Assembly: GCA_019448215.1 (NCBI GenBank)
Contig: CP080408.1
Coordinates: 2,046,001 to 2,110,000, forward strand
Direction of reading: 5' to 3'
From: Thalassovita mediterranea
GTDB taxonomy: Bacteria; Pseudomonadota; Alphaproteobacteria; Caulobacterales; Hyphomonadaceae
Length of the DNA: 64,000 nucleotides
Positions 52,875 through 61,665 of this stretch are shown here, piece after piece. Each line of letters starts with the position of its first letter. Position 1 is the stretch's first letter. The notes beneath the pieces were generated by a model. It had not been told where the DNA came from and did no database searches. It worked only from the letters and a program-made list of their open reading frames with translations. A program made the position numbers and the translations under genes.

Positions 52875-55031
52875 ATGATGCGGATCCTGAAATGGGGCCT
52901 CGTCGCCGTCATCGTTGCTATTGCCGGACTTGCCATCTGGCTCTGGGATCCGGTTGGCGCCAATCCGCCGCCCGATGAACTCGCCGCCGCAGCCTCAAAC
53001 TACGATGCAGAGATCATCCGCGACAATTGGGGCGTGCCGCATATCTATGGCGCGCGTGATGCCGATGTCGCTTTCGGCGTCGCCTACGCCCATGCCGAAG
53101 ATGACTATGAAACGATCCAGAATGTCGTCGCTGCCACGCGCGGTGTTCTCGCGCGGTATGAAGGCGCGGGCGCGGCACCCACAGACTATATCGTCGCCCT
53201 GCTGGGCGTATGGGAGACAGTCGATGCGCGCTATGAGCAGGACGTGCCCGAAGATGTTAAGGCCATCGCAGAGGCCTATGCCGCTGGCCTTAATCTCTAT
53301 GCCGCTGAAAACCCGGACGCGACTTGGGCGGGTCTCGCGCCTTTCACGGCGCAAGATGTCGTCGCGGGCTTCATCTTCAAGACGCCATTCTTCTACGGCC
53401 TCGACTCAACGCTCATGGAGCTGTTTGGCGACGAGCGACAGGCTGCTATCGCGCTCGATCCGAGCGGCGAGCGCGAAGCCTTTCACGCCGTGCCCCATGG
53501 TCAGCCAGAGCGCGGGTCGAATGCGTTCGCTGTGACGCCGCAGCGTTCAGGCGACGGCGTCACGCGCCTTCTGATCAATTCGCACCAGCCCATGACCGGG
53601 CCGGTTGCGTGGTGGGAGGCGCAGCTTGTCTCTGAAGAAGGGCTCAACATTACAGGCGGCCTCTTCCCCGGCACGCCGCTCATCCTGCATGGGTTCAACA
53701 GGGACCTTGGCTGGGCCAATACGGTCAACAAGCCGGATCTTGCCGATGTCTACCGCCTTAAAGTGGACGAGGCCGGAGACCGCTACAGGCTGGATGGCGA
53801 GTGGCGCGATTTTGAAACCGAAACTGTGACCATCCGCGTCGGCCTGCTCGGTCCGTTTGCGTTCAAGGCAAAGCGTACCTTGAAGCACTCTGTGCACGGC
53901 CCGGTCATCGAAGCCGATCATGGCACCTATGCCATCCGCTATGCCGGGCGAGGCGAGATCCGCCAGCTGGAGCAGTATTACCGCCTCAACAAGGCACGCT
54001 CTCTGGATGAATTCATGGACGCCATGTCGATGAACGCCCTGCCGAGCATCAACTATGTCTATGCGGACAAGGCGGGCAATATCGCCTTCATCCATAATGC
54101 TCAGTATCCGGATAGGGCGCCGGGTTGGGACTGGCGCAAGGACCTGCCCGGCGATCGCTCTGATCTCATCTGGCAGAACTACCTGCCGTTCGAAGATGTG
54201 CCGATGCTGGTCAATCCCGAAAGCGGCTTTGTCTACAACGCGAACAATACGCCTTATTCGGCAACCGATGGCGTGGACAATTTGAAGCCTGAAGACTTTC
54301 CGGCCGCCATCGGCTTGCAGGAAAATGAGACCAACCGCTCCCTGCGGATCGCAGAGCTGACGGGTGACGGCGAACCTATCGGACGTGCTCGCCTTCTCGA
54401 TATCAAGTTCGATCAATCCTATGCGGAGGGCTCGCAGGCCGAACAGGTCATCGAAGCCGTTCTGGCTGAGGACTGGAGAGATGACGACAGGCTCGCGGCC
54501 GCTGCCGATCACCTCCGCGCCTGGAACAGACGAACCAACCGCGAGAATACCCATGCCGCGCTGGGTGTGCTGACGGTCATCCGTGAAATTCGCAGCTCCA
54601 TCGATGGCAGTACGCCGCCAGCGCCAGAAGAGGCGTTCCGCGACGCCGTCGACTGGCTAATGACCCATCATGGCCGCATCGACCCTGAATGGGGCGATGT
54701 GAACAGGCTGGTGCGCGGTGATGTCAGCCTGCCGCTCGATGGTGGCCCCGATACACTGCGCGCCATCTATCCGGCTGAGATCGGCGAGACAGGGGTATTG
54801 GCGGCAGCGGCTGGCGACACATGGATCGCGCTGGTCGAGTGGGATGAGACAGGTGAGCAGACGGCCGACATCATCCACCAGTATGGTGCGGCGACGCTGG
54901 ATGAAACTTCCCCCCATTATGCAGATCAGGCGCCGCTCTTTGCCGACATGGAATGGCGGCGCGCCCTGATCGGACGTGCCGCCGTCGAGGAGAATGCCGA
55001 GCGGACCTACCGGCCTGCCTGGTCTGACTAG
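52875..55031 (+). CDS. S45-family penicillin/acyl-homoserine-lactone acylase-like Ntn hydrolase
   Basis: A 718-residue protein from the ATG at 52875 (GGGGAGGGG just upstream), with an uncleaved or signal membrane segment (WGLVAVIVAIAGLAIWLWDP). 'IIRDNWGVPHIYGARDADVA' begins the alpha subunit, and 'PERGSNAFAVTPQRSG' holds the beta-subunit N-terminal Ser215 that is freed by autocleavage. 'GLFPGTPLILHGFNRDLGWA' and the Asn/Arg of the beta subunit follow. Such enzymes hydrolyse the amide of N-acyl compounds in the periplasm. The family includes PvdQ-like quorum-quenching acylases. Its 3' end overlaps the convergent hydrolase by 4 bases. Confidence 0.9.
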   Translation: MMRILKWGLVAVIVAIAGLAIWLWDPVGANPPPDELAAAASNYDAEIIRDNWGVPHIYGARDADVAFGVAYAHAEDDYETIQNVVAATRGVLARYEGAGAAPTDYIVALLGVWETVDARYEQDVPEDVKAIAEAYAAGLNLYAAENPDATWAGLAPFTAQDVVAGFIFKTPFFYGLDSTLMELFGDERQAAIALDPSGEREAFHAVPHGQPERGSNAFAVTPQRSGDGVTRLLINSHQPMTGPVAWWEAQLVSEEGLNITGGLFPGTPLILHGFNRDLGWANTVNKPDLADVYRLKVDEAGDRYRLDGEWRDFETETVTIRVGLLGPFAFKAKRTLKHSVHGPVIEADHGTYAIRYAGRGEIRQLEQYYRLNKARSLDEFMDAMSMNALPSINYVYADKAGNIAFIHNAQYPDRAPGWDWRKDLPGDRSDLIWQNYLPFEDVPMLVNPESGFVYNANNTPYSATDGVDNLKPEDFPAAIGLQENETNRSLRIAELTGDGEPIGRARLLDIKFDQSYAEGSQAEQVIEAVLAEDWRDDDRLAAAADHLRAWNRRTNRENTHAALGVLTVIREIRSSIDGSTPPAPEEAFRDAVDWLMTHHGRIDPEWGDVNRLVRGDVSLPLDGGPDTLRAIYPAEIGETGVLAAAAGDTWIALVEWDETGEQTADIIHQYGAATLDETSPHYADQAPLFADMEWRRALIGRAAVEENAERTYRPAWSD

Positions 55032-56272
55032 GCAAGGCCTGCTTCGCGAAAAGCGGCCGCGACAAGAGGGGCGGTCCACTCATTCAGCGCTGGGTGAACG
55101 TTGCTGCGCTGCGGAGTGCGATCCGGCGTGCCTGTCACGGCATAGGCAAAGCTGAGACCAGTCTGCGGGGCATGCCAGGCACCGGCATAAAGCCCATAGG
55201 CTTCACCATGATGGCCGATAAGCTCATAGCCCGGCCACAGGGAGTCGGCGGCCGGGTGGATGTGCACACCTGTTCCGAATGCGGTGAAGTAGCCAAGGTC
55301 GTGAAGGCCGTTGCTCGCATCGGCATTCAGGGTCCAGACAGGACGGCTAAGCTCGCTATGGCTGCCCAGAGTATGGATCATCCTTGCCAGTCCCAGCAGG
55401 CTGATCCGAACGCCGCCTTGCGGTGAGAATAGCGTGCCATTCTGGCTGGGCGTATAGGTGTCGAGCGAGGCCCCATCCTCGATCAGTATGGCGGGTGCCG
55501 TCGCATTCAGCGTCTCCGGTCCGTCTGTCTGGATCTGCCAGCCCGCGGGCGTCTCGCGGTAGAGGGTCGCGCCCGCCAGTCGCTTTTCCCTGCTGACGCC
55601 AGACCAGTTGAACCCTGCATCCAGCTGCAGAGGCTGAAGCACATGCGTCTCGGCCAGCCTGTCGAAGCGGGTGCGTGTCGCTGCCTCCATGACGGTCGCC
55701 GCAATGCCGTAGCCAAAATTGCAGTATTGGAAATAGTCGCGCGCCTCATGACGACGCGCGCCGAAAGCCTCAACCATGAGGGGCGTCAGATCCCCGGGAT
55801 GGGCCAGCCAGTATTGTTCGGGATCTTCCAGCCCCGAAACATGCGCGAGAAGATGCCTGATGGTCACATCATCCGCAACGCCAGCCAGTTGTGGCAAGGC
55901 GCCTGTGATGGGGGCGTCGAGCTCAATCTGACCCTTGGTTTCAAGCGCCAGAGCCGTGAGAGCGACGACCGTCTTGGAGATGGAGGCCGTCCGGAACGGG
56001 GTATCGATGCTGAAAGCGCGAGGCTCGACACCGGCAGACACCTCGTCCGCGCTCAGACCACTCGCGAGGCCAGCCGTCTGACTGGCTACGATACGCTTTC
56101 CGTCCCAAACGACGAACCCTGCGGCCGGGACGCGGCTCATTGCCGGGCCCTCGACAAGCAAAAGGGGCGCGCCCTTCGTGGTCGCGCCCCTTATGTCTTG
56201 TGTCATGCACGCGCCGAGCAGCCCCGCGGCTGGCATTGATGCCAGAAACAAACGGCGGGAAAGCCCGGTCAT
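55028..56272 (-). CDS. Class C beta-lactamase-fold serine hydrolase, Tat/lipoprotein signal
   Basis: A 414-residue protein. The N-terminus 'SRRLFLASMPAAGLLGAC' has a twin-arginine-like start and a lipobox Cys near residue 22. 'FRTASISKTVVALTALALE' holds the catalytic S-x-x-K, 'YFQYCNFGYGIAATVMEA' the Y-x-N, and 'GYELIGHHGEAYGLYAGAW' the H-x-G that replaces KTG. Such proteins are esterases or D-aminopeptidases as often as beta-lactamases. Located outside the cytoplasm, lipid-anchored. It ends in a shared CTAG with the convergent acylase gene. Confidence 0.9.
   Translation of the reverse strand: MTGLSRRLFLASMPAAGLLGACMTQDIRGATTKGAPLLLVEGPAMSRVPAAGFVVWDGKRIVASQTAGLASGLSADEVSAGVEPRAFSIDTPFRTASISKTVVALTALALETKGQIELDAPITGALPQLAGVADDVTIRHLLAHVSGLEDPEQYWLAHPGDLTPLMVEAFGARRHEARDYFQYCNFGYGIAATVMEAATRTRFDRLAETHVLQPLQLDAGFNWSGVSREKRLAGATLYRETPAGWQIQTDGPETLNATAPAILIEDGASLDTYTPSQNGTLFSPQGGVRISLLGLARMIHTLGSHSELSRPVWTLNADASNGLHDLGYFTAFGTGVHIHPAADSLWPGYELIGHHGEAYGLYAGAWHAPQTGLSFAYAVTGTPDRTPQRSNVHPALNEWTAPLVAAAFREAGLA
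56162..56192 (-). promoter_or_regulatory. Terminator-like hairpin inside the 5' coding region of the serine hydrolase gene
   Basis: A 10-bp perfect stem AAGGGGCGCG / CGCGCCCCTT (56162-56171 / 56183-56192) with an 11-base loop. On the coding strand it is followed by TTTTGCTTG, a weak T-rich run. It lies 27-37 codons into the gene. It might act as an attenuator, or be chance in GC-rich coding DNA. Confidence 0.25.
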
Positions 56273-56281
56273 GATCGGTCT

Positions 56282-56989
56282 CTAGCCGAACAGCTCTTCA
56301 AGGAAATCCTTGAGGATCGCGAAGCTGCGGCGCTCGGCGGCTGGGTCGTATACCGTGCCGAAGTCCGGGTCGTTCGCTTCAGGATTGGTGAAAGCGTGCA
56401 TGACGCCGCCAAAGGCGTGCAGCTGCCAGTCGGCGCCTGCATCCGTCATCTCCTTGGAGAAAGCCATGACGTCCTCAGGCTTCGCCATCGGGTCATCCCA
56501 GCCATGCAGGGCGAGAACTTTCGACTTGGTCTTGTGCCCGCCAGTATTGCCAGGGGCGCCGAGGATGCCGTGGAAAGACGCAACGCCTTCGACGTCCATG
56601 CCGGCGCGCGCCATGTCGAGCACGCAGAGACCGCCAAAGCAGAAGCCGATCGCTGCCGCCGTGTCGCAGCCAGATTCCTTCTTCGCGACTTCCAGGCTGT
56701 ACTTCAGCCGGTTCTGAAGCTCGCCGCGATTGGACGCCAGCGGCTCCATAAGCGCCTGGCTCTCTTCCTTGGTCGAGCCGCGCTTGCCTTTGCCATAGAC
56801 GTCGAGCGCAAAGCCCGCATAGCCCCACTCGGCCAGCATCTTGGCCTTGTCATGGTCAAACTCGTTCTGTCCGCCCCATGCGTGGGAAACGAGGACAACA
56901 GCTTTCGGCTTGCCTTCCGGCATGGCCAGAAAGCCCTCATAGGTCTGTCCGGCCTGTTCATAGTCCAGTGATTTCGTTGAAACGGCCAT
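56282..56989 (-). CDS. Dienelactone hydrolase family protein
   Basis: A 235-residue protein from the ATG at 56989 (MAVSTKSLDYEQ), which has GAAGGA 9 bases before it; upstream ATGs at 56998 and 57028 are less well placed. 'AVVLVSHAWGGQNEFDHD', 'AAAIGFCFGGLCVLDMARAG' with the catalytic Cys in G-x-C-x-G, 'LALHGWDDPMAKPEDVM' (Asp) and 'GGVMHAFTNPEA' (His) form the DLH Cys-His-Asp triad. It hydrolyses lactones or esters in the cytoplasm. Nine bases before the serine hydrolase gene, with the same direction. Confidence 0.92.
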   Translation of the reverse strand: MAVSTKSLDYEQAGQTYEGFLAMPEGKPKAVVLVSHAWGGQNEFDHDKAKMLAEWGYAGFALDVYGKGKRGSTKEESQALMEPLASNRGELQNRLKYSLEVAKKESGCDTAAAIGFCFGGLCVLDMARAGMDVEGVASFHGILGAPGNTGGHKTKSKVLALHGWDDPMAKPEDVMAFSKEMTDAGADWQLHAFGGVMHAFTNPEANDPDFGTVYDPAAERRSFAILKDFLEELFG

Positions 56990-57093
56990 GAGCTTCATTC
57001 CTTCTTGTGTGACTTGTCCCAGCCTCACTTAGGGTTTCTCTGAGTGATAGCTAGACCTTGCCGGGAAGATCGGAACAGACGCAAATAGGACCG

Positions 57094-58029
57094 ATGAGGA
57101 AACGCCAGATAATAATAGATTGCGACCCGGGGCTTGATGATGCCGTCGCGCTTCTGCTTGCCTTTGCGGCAACCGACCGGATTGATGTGCTCGGAATTAC
57201 GACGGTTGCAGGCAATGTCCGCGGTGAGCTCACGCATCGTAATGCGCGCATCATCCGCGACCTTGCGGGCAACCAGTCAGGCCTGCCCGTTCGTGCCGGC
57301 GCGCCGCGTCCGCTTGTTCGCGATCCGGTGACGGCAGAGGACTTTCACGGCACGACAGGGCTCGGCGGGCTGGACCTGCCAAAGCCAAAAGGGCGCGCCT
57401 CCCGCCAGCATGGCGTGAACTTCCTGATACAGACCCTCCGTACCATGAAGGGCTTTCCGGCGACCCTCGTTGTGACCGGCCCGATGACCAATGTCGCGCT
57501 CGCGCTCAGCATGGCGCCCGACATTGCCGAGGGCCTTTCTGAAATCGTCATCATGGGCGGCGCCGATATCGAGGGCGGCAACATCACGCCGCATGCCGAG
57601 TTCAACATCTTCGCGGACCCTCATGCCGCAGAAGCGGTCTTCCGGTCCGGCATTCCGATGCGCGTGCTCAGCCTCGATGTAACCCACCAGCTGCTGACGC
57701 AGGACGAAATAGTCGAACGCGTGCGTGCCCTCGGCTCGCGGCAGGCCACTGTCGCCGCTGACCTGCTCGCGGCCTCCAACAGACTGGAAGAGTCGGCGAA
57801 GGCGCGGAATGCACCGCTGCATGACCCCTCCACCATCCTCGCGCTGCTGCGGCCGGACCTTTTCACGGGCCGCAAGGCGCGCGTCTCCGTAGTCACTGAA
57901 GAGGGCGAGCGCTTCGGCAAGACTATGCCGGAGTACCGCGAGGACGGCCACGTCGAGTGGTACACGGGCGTCGACGCCGATGGTGCCTTCGCAGAATTGC
58001 TCGGCCAGCTCGGAAGATACCCGCTATGA
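57094..58029 (+). CDS. Inosine-uridine-preferring nucleoside hydrolase
   Basis: A 311-residue protein from the ATG at 57094 (MRKRQIIIDCDPGLDDAVAL), chosen over a TTG at 57058; AGGA lies just upstream. 'IIDCDPGLDDAVALLLAF' carries the Ca2+-binding Asp cluster, 'GPMTNVALALSMAPDI' and 'IVIMGGADIEGGNITPHAEF' with NIFADPHAAE complete the active site. It splits nucleosides into base and ribose. The ribokinase gene overlaps its stop by 4 bases (ATGA), forming a nucleoside-salvage pair. Confidence 0.95.
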   Translation: MRKRQIIIDCDPGLDDAVALLLAFAATDRIDVLGITTVAGNVRGELTHRNARIIRDLAGNQSGLPVRAGAPRPLVRDPVTAEDFHGTTGLGGLDLPKPKGRASRQHGVNFLIQTLRTMKGFPATLVVTGPMTNVALALSMAPDIAEGLSEIVIMGGADIEGGNITPHAEFNIFADPHAAEAVFRSGIPMRVLSLDVTHQLLTQDEIVERVRALGSRQATVAADLLAASNRLEESAKARNAPLHDPSTILALLRPDLFTGRKARVSVVTEEGERFGKTMPEYREDGHVEWYTGVDADGAFAELLGQLGRYPL

Positions 58030-58889
58030 CGCGCCCATCGATCACTATCGTCGGTTCGGCCAATCTCGACCTCGTCGCAACGGCTGAAAAGCTTCCCGTC
58101 GCTGGCGAGACAGTGACGGGTGCCACCTTTGCGCAGCATCCCGGCGGCAAGGGCGCAAACCAGGCACTCGCCGCGCGCCGCCTCGGCGCTGACGTTTCCA
58201 TGATCGCGCGCACCGGCGAAGGCCCGAACCGTGATGCGGCCCTCGCCCTCCTGAAGTCAGACGGCGTCGACCTGTCTGGCATCGTCAGCGACCCGGACGA
58301 ACAGACCGGCGTCGCCCTTATCGCCGTCGACAAGGCGGGTGAGAACCAGATCGTTGTCGCAAGCGGTGCCAATGGAAACCTCTCCCCCGATGATGTGAGG
58401 ATTGACGGCGCGCCGGATGCCATTCTCTGCCAGCTGGAAGTGCCGACTGCATGCGTCCTCGCGGCCATGCGCGCCAAGAGCGGCCTTTTCGCCGTGAACC
58501 TTGCGCCGGCCGCGCCCGTCCCGGTTGAGCTTCTCGAAACCGCAGACCTTCTCATCGTCAATGAGGGCGAAGCGGCCTTCTACGGCGACGGCATCCACCG
58601 CGGCGAAGGCATGGTTGCGCTGACGCTGGGCGGGCAGGGCGCGGTCCTCTACCGCGCTGGCAAGGAAATCGCCCGCACGCAGGCTTTCACCGTGCCCGTC
58701 ATCGATACGACCGGGGCAGGCGACACTTTCTGCGCTGCGCTTGTTCTTGCGCTGGCCGAAGGGCGGGGTGAAGGCGAAGCGCTTCGCTTTGCGTCCGCTG
58801 CCTCTGCGCTGGCCGTCACCAAGCCCGGCGCGCAGCCAAGCCTGCCATGGCGCGAAGAGGTCGACGCCTTTCTGAAAGATCAGGACTGA
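58026..58889 (+). CDS. rbsK: Ribokinase (PfkB family)
   Basis: A 287-residue protein from the ATG at 58026, which overlaps the nucleoside hydrolase stop; the longer frame upstream is not needed. 'TIVGSANLDLVATAEKLPVA', 'GGKGANQALAARRLGADVSM' (PfkB signature 1) and 'VIDTTGAGDTFCAALVLALA' (signature 2, catalytic Asp) are intact. It phosphorylates the ribose released by the preceding hydrolase for entry to the pentose phosphate route. The pairing and overlap strongly support a ribose role. Confidence 0.95.
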   Translation: MTRPSITIVGSANLDLVATAEKLPVAGETVTGATFAQHPGGKGANQALAARRLGADVSMIARTGEGPNRDAALALLKSDGVDLSGIVSDPDEQTGVALIAVDKAGENQIVVASGANGNLSPDDVRIDGAPDAILCQLEVPTACVLAAMRAKSGLFAVNLAPAAPVPVELLETADLLIVNEGEAAFYGDGIHRGEGMVALTLGGQGAVLYRAGKEIARTQAFTVPVIDTTGAGDTFCAALVLALAEGRGEGEALRFASAASALAVTKPGAQPSLPWREEVDAFLKDQD

Positions 58890-58898
58890 GAGCGCCGG

Positions 58899-59516
58899 AT
58901 GGGCCAGTTTCCATGGACGCGCAGTGAAATTGGAGCGGCCCGCGAAGCCGAGATCCGCGCCGCCGTCCGCGGCACGCCAGCCTTGCCCAGCACCGCCGCC
59001 ACGAGCAGGCTGGCCACGCAGGACGATGCCGCCGCCCTGACAGAACTGTTCGCCTTTCCAGAGGTGAACCGCTGGATCTACAGCCTGCCGCGCCCGCTGA
59101 CGGAGGAGGCGGTATCGAAATTCATCGCGGAAATGGATGCGGCCCGCGAGCGCGGCGAGGGCCTTCTGTCGCTCAACTTCGATGAGGCTGGCACGCTCTC
59201 TGGTTATTCAGAGCTCAAGGTCTGGCCGCAATGGGGCGCAGGTGAGCTGGCGGGCGCCATGCGGCCTGACCTCCAGAGCAAGGGGCAGGGCGGCGCTGGC
59301 ATGACCGCGACCTTCACCTGGATGTTCAACGCGCTCGGCCTCGATCTCATCTGCAACACGACCGCACTCGACAATGTCCGTATACAGAAACTGTTTCAAC
59401 GCACGGGCTTTGTCTATCGCGGCGATATAGAGAGCCAGAGGCCAGACGGCACCATCCGCCAGTCGCAGGTCTGGGAAGTCATGCGCGATGACTGGCTGGC
59501 GGGACTGGAGCAGTAG
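58899..59516 (+). CDS. GNAT-family N-acetyltransferase (RimJ/RimL-like)
   Basis: A 205-residue protein, starting 9 bases after the ribokinase stop. An N-terminal extension (~1-30) precedes 'RLATQDDAAALTELFAFPEV', 'EGLLSLNFDEAGTLSGYSEL' and the acetyl-CoA-binding region 'QSKGQGGAGMTATFTWMFNA', with 'ALDNVRIQKLFQRTGFVYRG' at the C-terminus, the pattern of RimJ/RimL-type enzymes. The Q/RxxGxG/A motif reads QSKGQGGAG. Substrate unknown. It shares the direction and close spacing of the nucleoside pair, so it is likely in their operon. Confidence 0.9.
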   Translation: MGQFPWTRSEIGAAREAEIRAAVRGTPALPSTAATSRLATQDDAAALTELFAFPEVNRWIYSLPRPLTEEAVSKFIAEMDAARERGEGLLSLNFDEAGTLSGYSELKVWPQWGAGELAGAMRPDLQSKGQGGAGMTATFTWMFNALGLDLICNTTALDNVRIQKLFQRTGFVYRGDIESQRPDGTIRQSQVWEVMRDDWLAGLEQ

Positions 59517-59611
59517 GCCCCACCCCAACCCTCGCCGCGTGCGGGGAGGGGGCGCTAGTCTGAAAGGACTTACCTCTTCTCCCTCCCCTCTGGGGAGGGT
59601 CGGGGTGGGGC
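59517..59611. repeat. Imperfect long inverted repeat between convergent genes (REP/MITE-like)
   Basis: A left arm of 17 bases (59517-59533, GCCCCACCCCAACCCTC) pairs with a right arm (59595-59611) at 16 of 17 positions. Inside are further G- and C-rich tracts (GGGGAGGGGGCG; CCCTCCCCTCTGGGGAGGG) that also pair. It fills the whole gap between two convergent genes, and its end overlaps the stop codon of the crotonase gene. Similar CCCTCCCC/GGGGAGGG elements are dispersed in many genomes. It could also serve as a terminator-like structure. Confidence 0.7.
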
Positions 59612-60510
59612 TAGTCCTCGATCAGATTGCCTTCCGTGTCGCGCACCTCTGGCCCGTTTACCCGGGCGCGACCATCGCCGAACGGCGCGTCGCGTTCCCG
59701 CAAGGCTTTGCGTAGGCCCGCTTCACCAACCCGCTTCACAAAGGCATGGGCTGAGGCGGCCTGATGGCCGCGCACATCATTCTCCACGGCAAGGCGCTGC
59801 ATCGTGCGGGCCCCCATCAGCTCCATGCCGAGGTTTACCGCCCGCTTGTTGGCGGCGAGTATATCGGCATCAATATGCGCCATCCGGTCGGCAAGGCCTT
59901 CGACTTCGGCGTCCAGCATGTTCGCGGGCACCGACTTCATCGCAAAACCAAGCTGGGCTGCTTCCGCCCCTGTAATGCTGTCGCCGGTCAGCATGAGCCG
60001 TTTGGTCCATTGCGGGCCGACATTGTAGAGCCACATCTGGTTCGGCAGCGCGCCGAGGTTTCGCCCCGCCGGGAAGGACACCATCGCATCATCGGCAATG
60101 ATGACCATATCGCAGAGAAGCGCGATATCGGTCCCGCCCGCCACGCAGGGGCCGTGAACCTGCGCAATGACAGGCTTGTGCATGTCAAAGATCGCCATGC
60201 GATAGCGCTGCGCGCGTTCCAGCTGCCAGATATCGTCATCGACAGAGCGTCCACCGCGCTTGTTGCTGGTCTTGGCGTCGAGGCGCGAGACAGGCACGCT
60301 GTCAGAGCCTGCAAGGTCATACCCTGCTGAAAAGCCCCGGCCGGCGCCCTTGATGATGACGCAGTGCACCGCCCGGTCATTATCGGCCTGCCAGAGCGCT
60401 TCTGACATTTCGGCCTGCATCTTTAGGGTCAGCGCGTTCAGCTTGTCTGGCCGGTTCAGCGTGATGCGGGCGCGGCCATTCTCGACCTCATAGATGATCT
60501 CATCGAACAT
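59611..60510 (-). CDS. Crotonase-family (enoyl-CoA hydratase-like) protein
   Basis: A 299-residue protein. 'ITLNRPDKLNALTLKMQAEM' (N-terminal), 'IIKGAGRGFSAGYDLAGSDS' (first oxyanion segment), 'VIAQVHGPCVAGGTDIALLC' (second), and 'MTWRKNQMWLYNVGPQWTKR'-like hydrophobic segment near 160 ('NQMWLYNVGPQWTKRLMLTG'). The Asp/Glu pair used by hydratases is not evident, so another crotonase reaction is possible. It has a C-terminal extension of about 30 residues. It lies 10 bases after the amidohydrolase gene, same operon. Confidence 0.88.
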   Translation of the reverse strand: MFDEIIYEVENGRARITLNRPDKLNALTLKMQAEMSEALWQADNDRAVHCVIIKGAGRGFSAGYDLAGSDSVPVSRLDAKTSNKRGGRSVDDDIWQLERAQRYRMAIFDMHKPVIAQVHGPCVAGGTDIALLCDMVIIADDAMVSFPAGRNLGALPNQMWLYNVGPQWTKRLMLTGDSITGAEAAQLGFAMKSVPANMLDAEVEGLADRMAHIDADILAANKRAVNLGMELMGARTMQRLAVENDVRGHQAASAHAFVKRVGEAGLRKALRERDAPFGDGRARVNGPEVRDTEGNLIED

Positions 60511-60520
60511 GGGTGTCTTC

Positions 60521-61537
60521 CTATAGCGGTGGGTCGATGCGGTAGACTTGCCGGGCCACGCGGCTGAACATGGCCTGCTGTTCCAGCTCAGAATAGTCGG
60601 CGGCGATCTTCTTCATGGCATTCCAGTAGACACGGTAGCTGAGCGAGAGCCGGTCGACCGGGAAGTTGCTTTCGAACATGCAGCGGTCCGCACCAAAGCA
60701 GGAGATGGCATGGTGATAGTATTTCGCCTGTGCATCGACGACCTCATCGGATGACGGCGGGATCTCCCGCTCATGCCAGCCAAATCCATTGTCCGGCATG
60801 GCAAGCCCACCAAGCTTGGCGAAGACGTTCTTCTGCTCGGCGACGGCGGCGATATCGTCTTTCCATTTCGCGAAATTATCCTCGCGCTTGCCTTCATAGG
60901 GGCCGACACCCAGCGGCGTGCCGAAATGGTCGAGGATCATCACCGTGTCCGGGATTGCGGCCGCAAGGTCGCGGAAGTCGAGGATCTGGTGGTGATAGTT
61001 CCAGGTGTCATAGGTAAAGCCGCCCTGGCCAAGATGCGCAACGCCGCGCCTGAATGCCTCGTCCTTGTAGAGGCCTTCTGGCGCGCGCGGCGGGATGCGA
61101 AAGCCCGCCCCAGCCTTGTCGAATGGGCCTGCATGCCGGATGCCCCGGAACAGGCCTTTTGAGGCCTCGATATGTGCACCCAGCACCTCGTCCAGCGTCT
61201 CGATTGGCAGGCGAAGGTCAGCATGCGCGACCAAAGCGGCGATGCTTGCCTTGCCGGGCGCAGCCTCGGTCAGGGCGGCGGTCTCTGCGATGTACTCGCT
61301 CTCACCGACCGGCCTCAGATGCTCTGGCCCGTCCTCGCGATAGGAAGAGCCGCACTCCATGAAAACGGTCTGGGTGACATTGTGACCATCATCGGTATCT
61401 GACCACAGCTCCTTGAGGTCATAGCGGATGACCGGGTGGCTCTTGCGCCAGAGATGGTGGTGCGGGTCTACAATCTCGCGGGCCGGATCGATGACCTCTT
61501 CGTGGTGCTTGTTCAGCCAGTCGTCATTATCGAACAT
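60521..61537 (-). CDS. Amidohydrolase-family TIM-barrel hydrolase
   Basis: A 338-residue protein. 'IVDPHHHLWRKSHPVIRYDL' near the N-terminus (the H-x-H-type metal site), 'DLKELWSDTDDGHNVTQTVF', 'DTVMILDHFGTPLGVGPYEG' (metal or catalytic His/Asp) and 'DRCMFESNFPVDRLSLSYRV' with the terminal Asp are found in the 2-pyrone-4,6-dicarboxylate hydrolase/L-fuconolactonase-like branch. It hydrolyses a lactone or C-C bond substrate. It is the upstream gene of the crotonase pair; together they suggest a small catabolic pathway. Confidence 0.9.
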   Translation of the reverse strand: MFDNDDWLNKHHEEVIDPAREIVDPHHHLWRKSHPVIRYDLKELWSDTDDGHNVTQTVFMECGSSYREDGPEHLRPVGESEYIAETAALTEAAPGKASIAALVAHADLRLPIETLDEVLGAHIEASKGLFRGIRHAGPFDKAGAGFRIPPRAPEGLYKDEAFRRGVAHLGQGGFTYDTWNYHHQILDFRDLAAAIPDTVMILDHFGTPLGVGPYEGKREDNFAKWKDDIAAVAEQKNVFAKLGGLAMPDNGFGWHEREIPPSSDEVVDAQAKYYHHAISCFGADRCMFESNFPVDRLSLSYRVYWNAMKKIAADYSELEQQAMFSRVARQVYRIDPPL

Positions 61538-61665
61538 CTCAACTCCCTTTTGCCTCTGCTGGGCCTTGGGAGCAGTTCAGTCGCTATGGCCGCCTCTTGC
61601 AAGCCGGACGCGGCGGCAATCCCATCTTCACGCTTGTTAGGTGCATGCTGTCGGCGCCGAAATAG

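Noticed and set aside
57957-58025. Longer ribokinase reading from inside the nucleoside hydrolase gene
   Set aside because: The ATG at 58026 gives a protein of normal length, starting exactly at the conserved N-terminus with an ATGA overlap.
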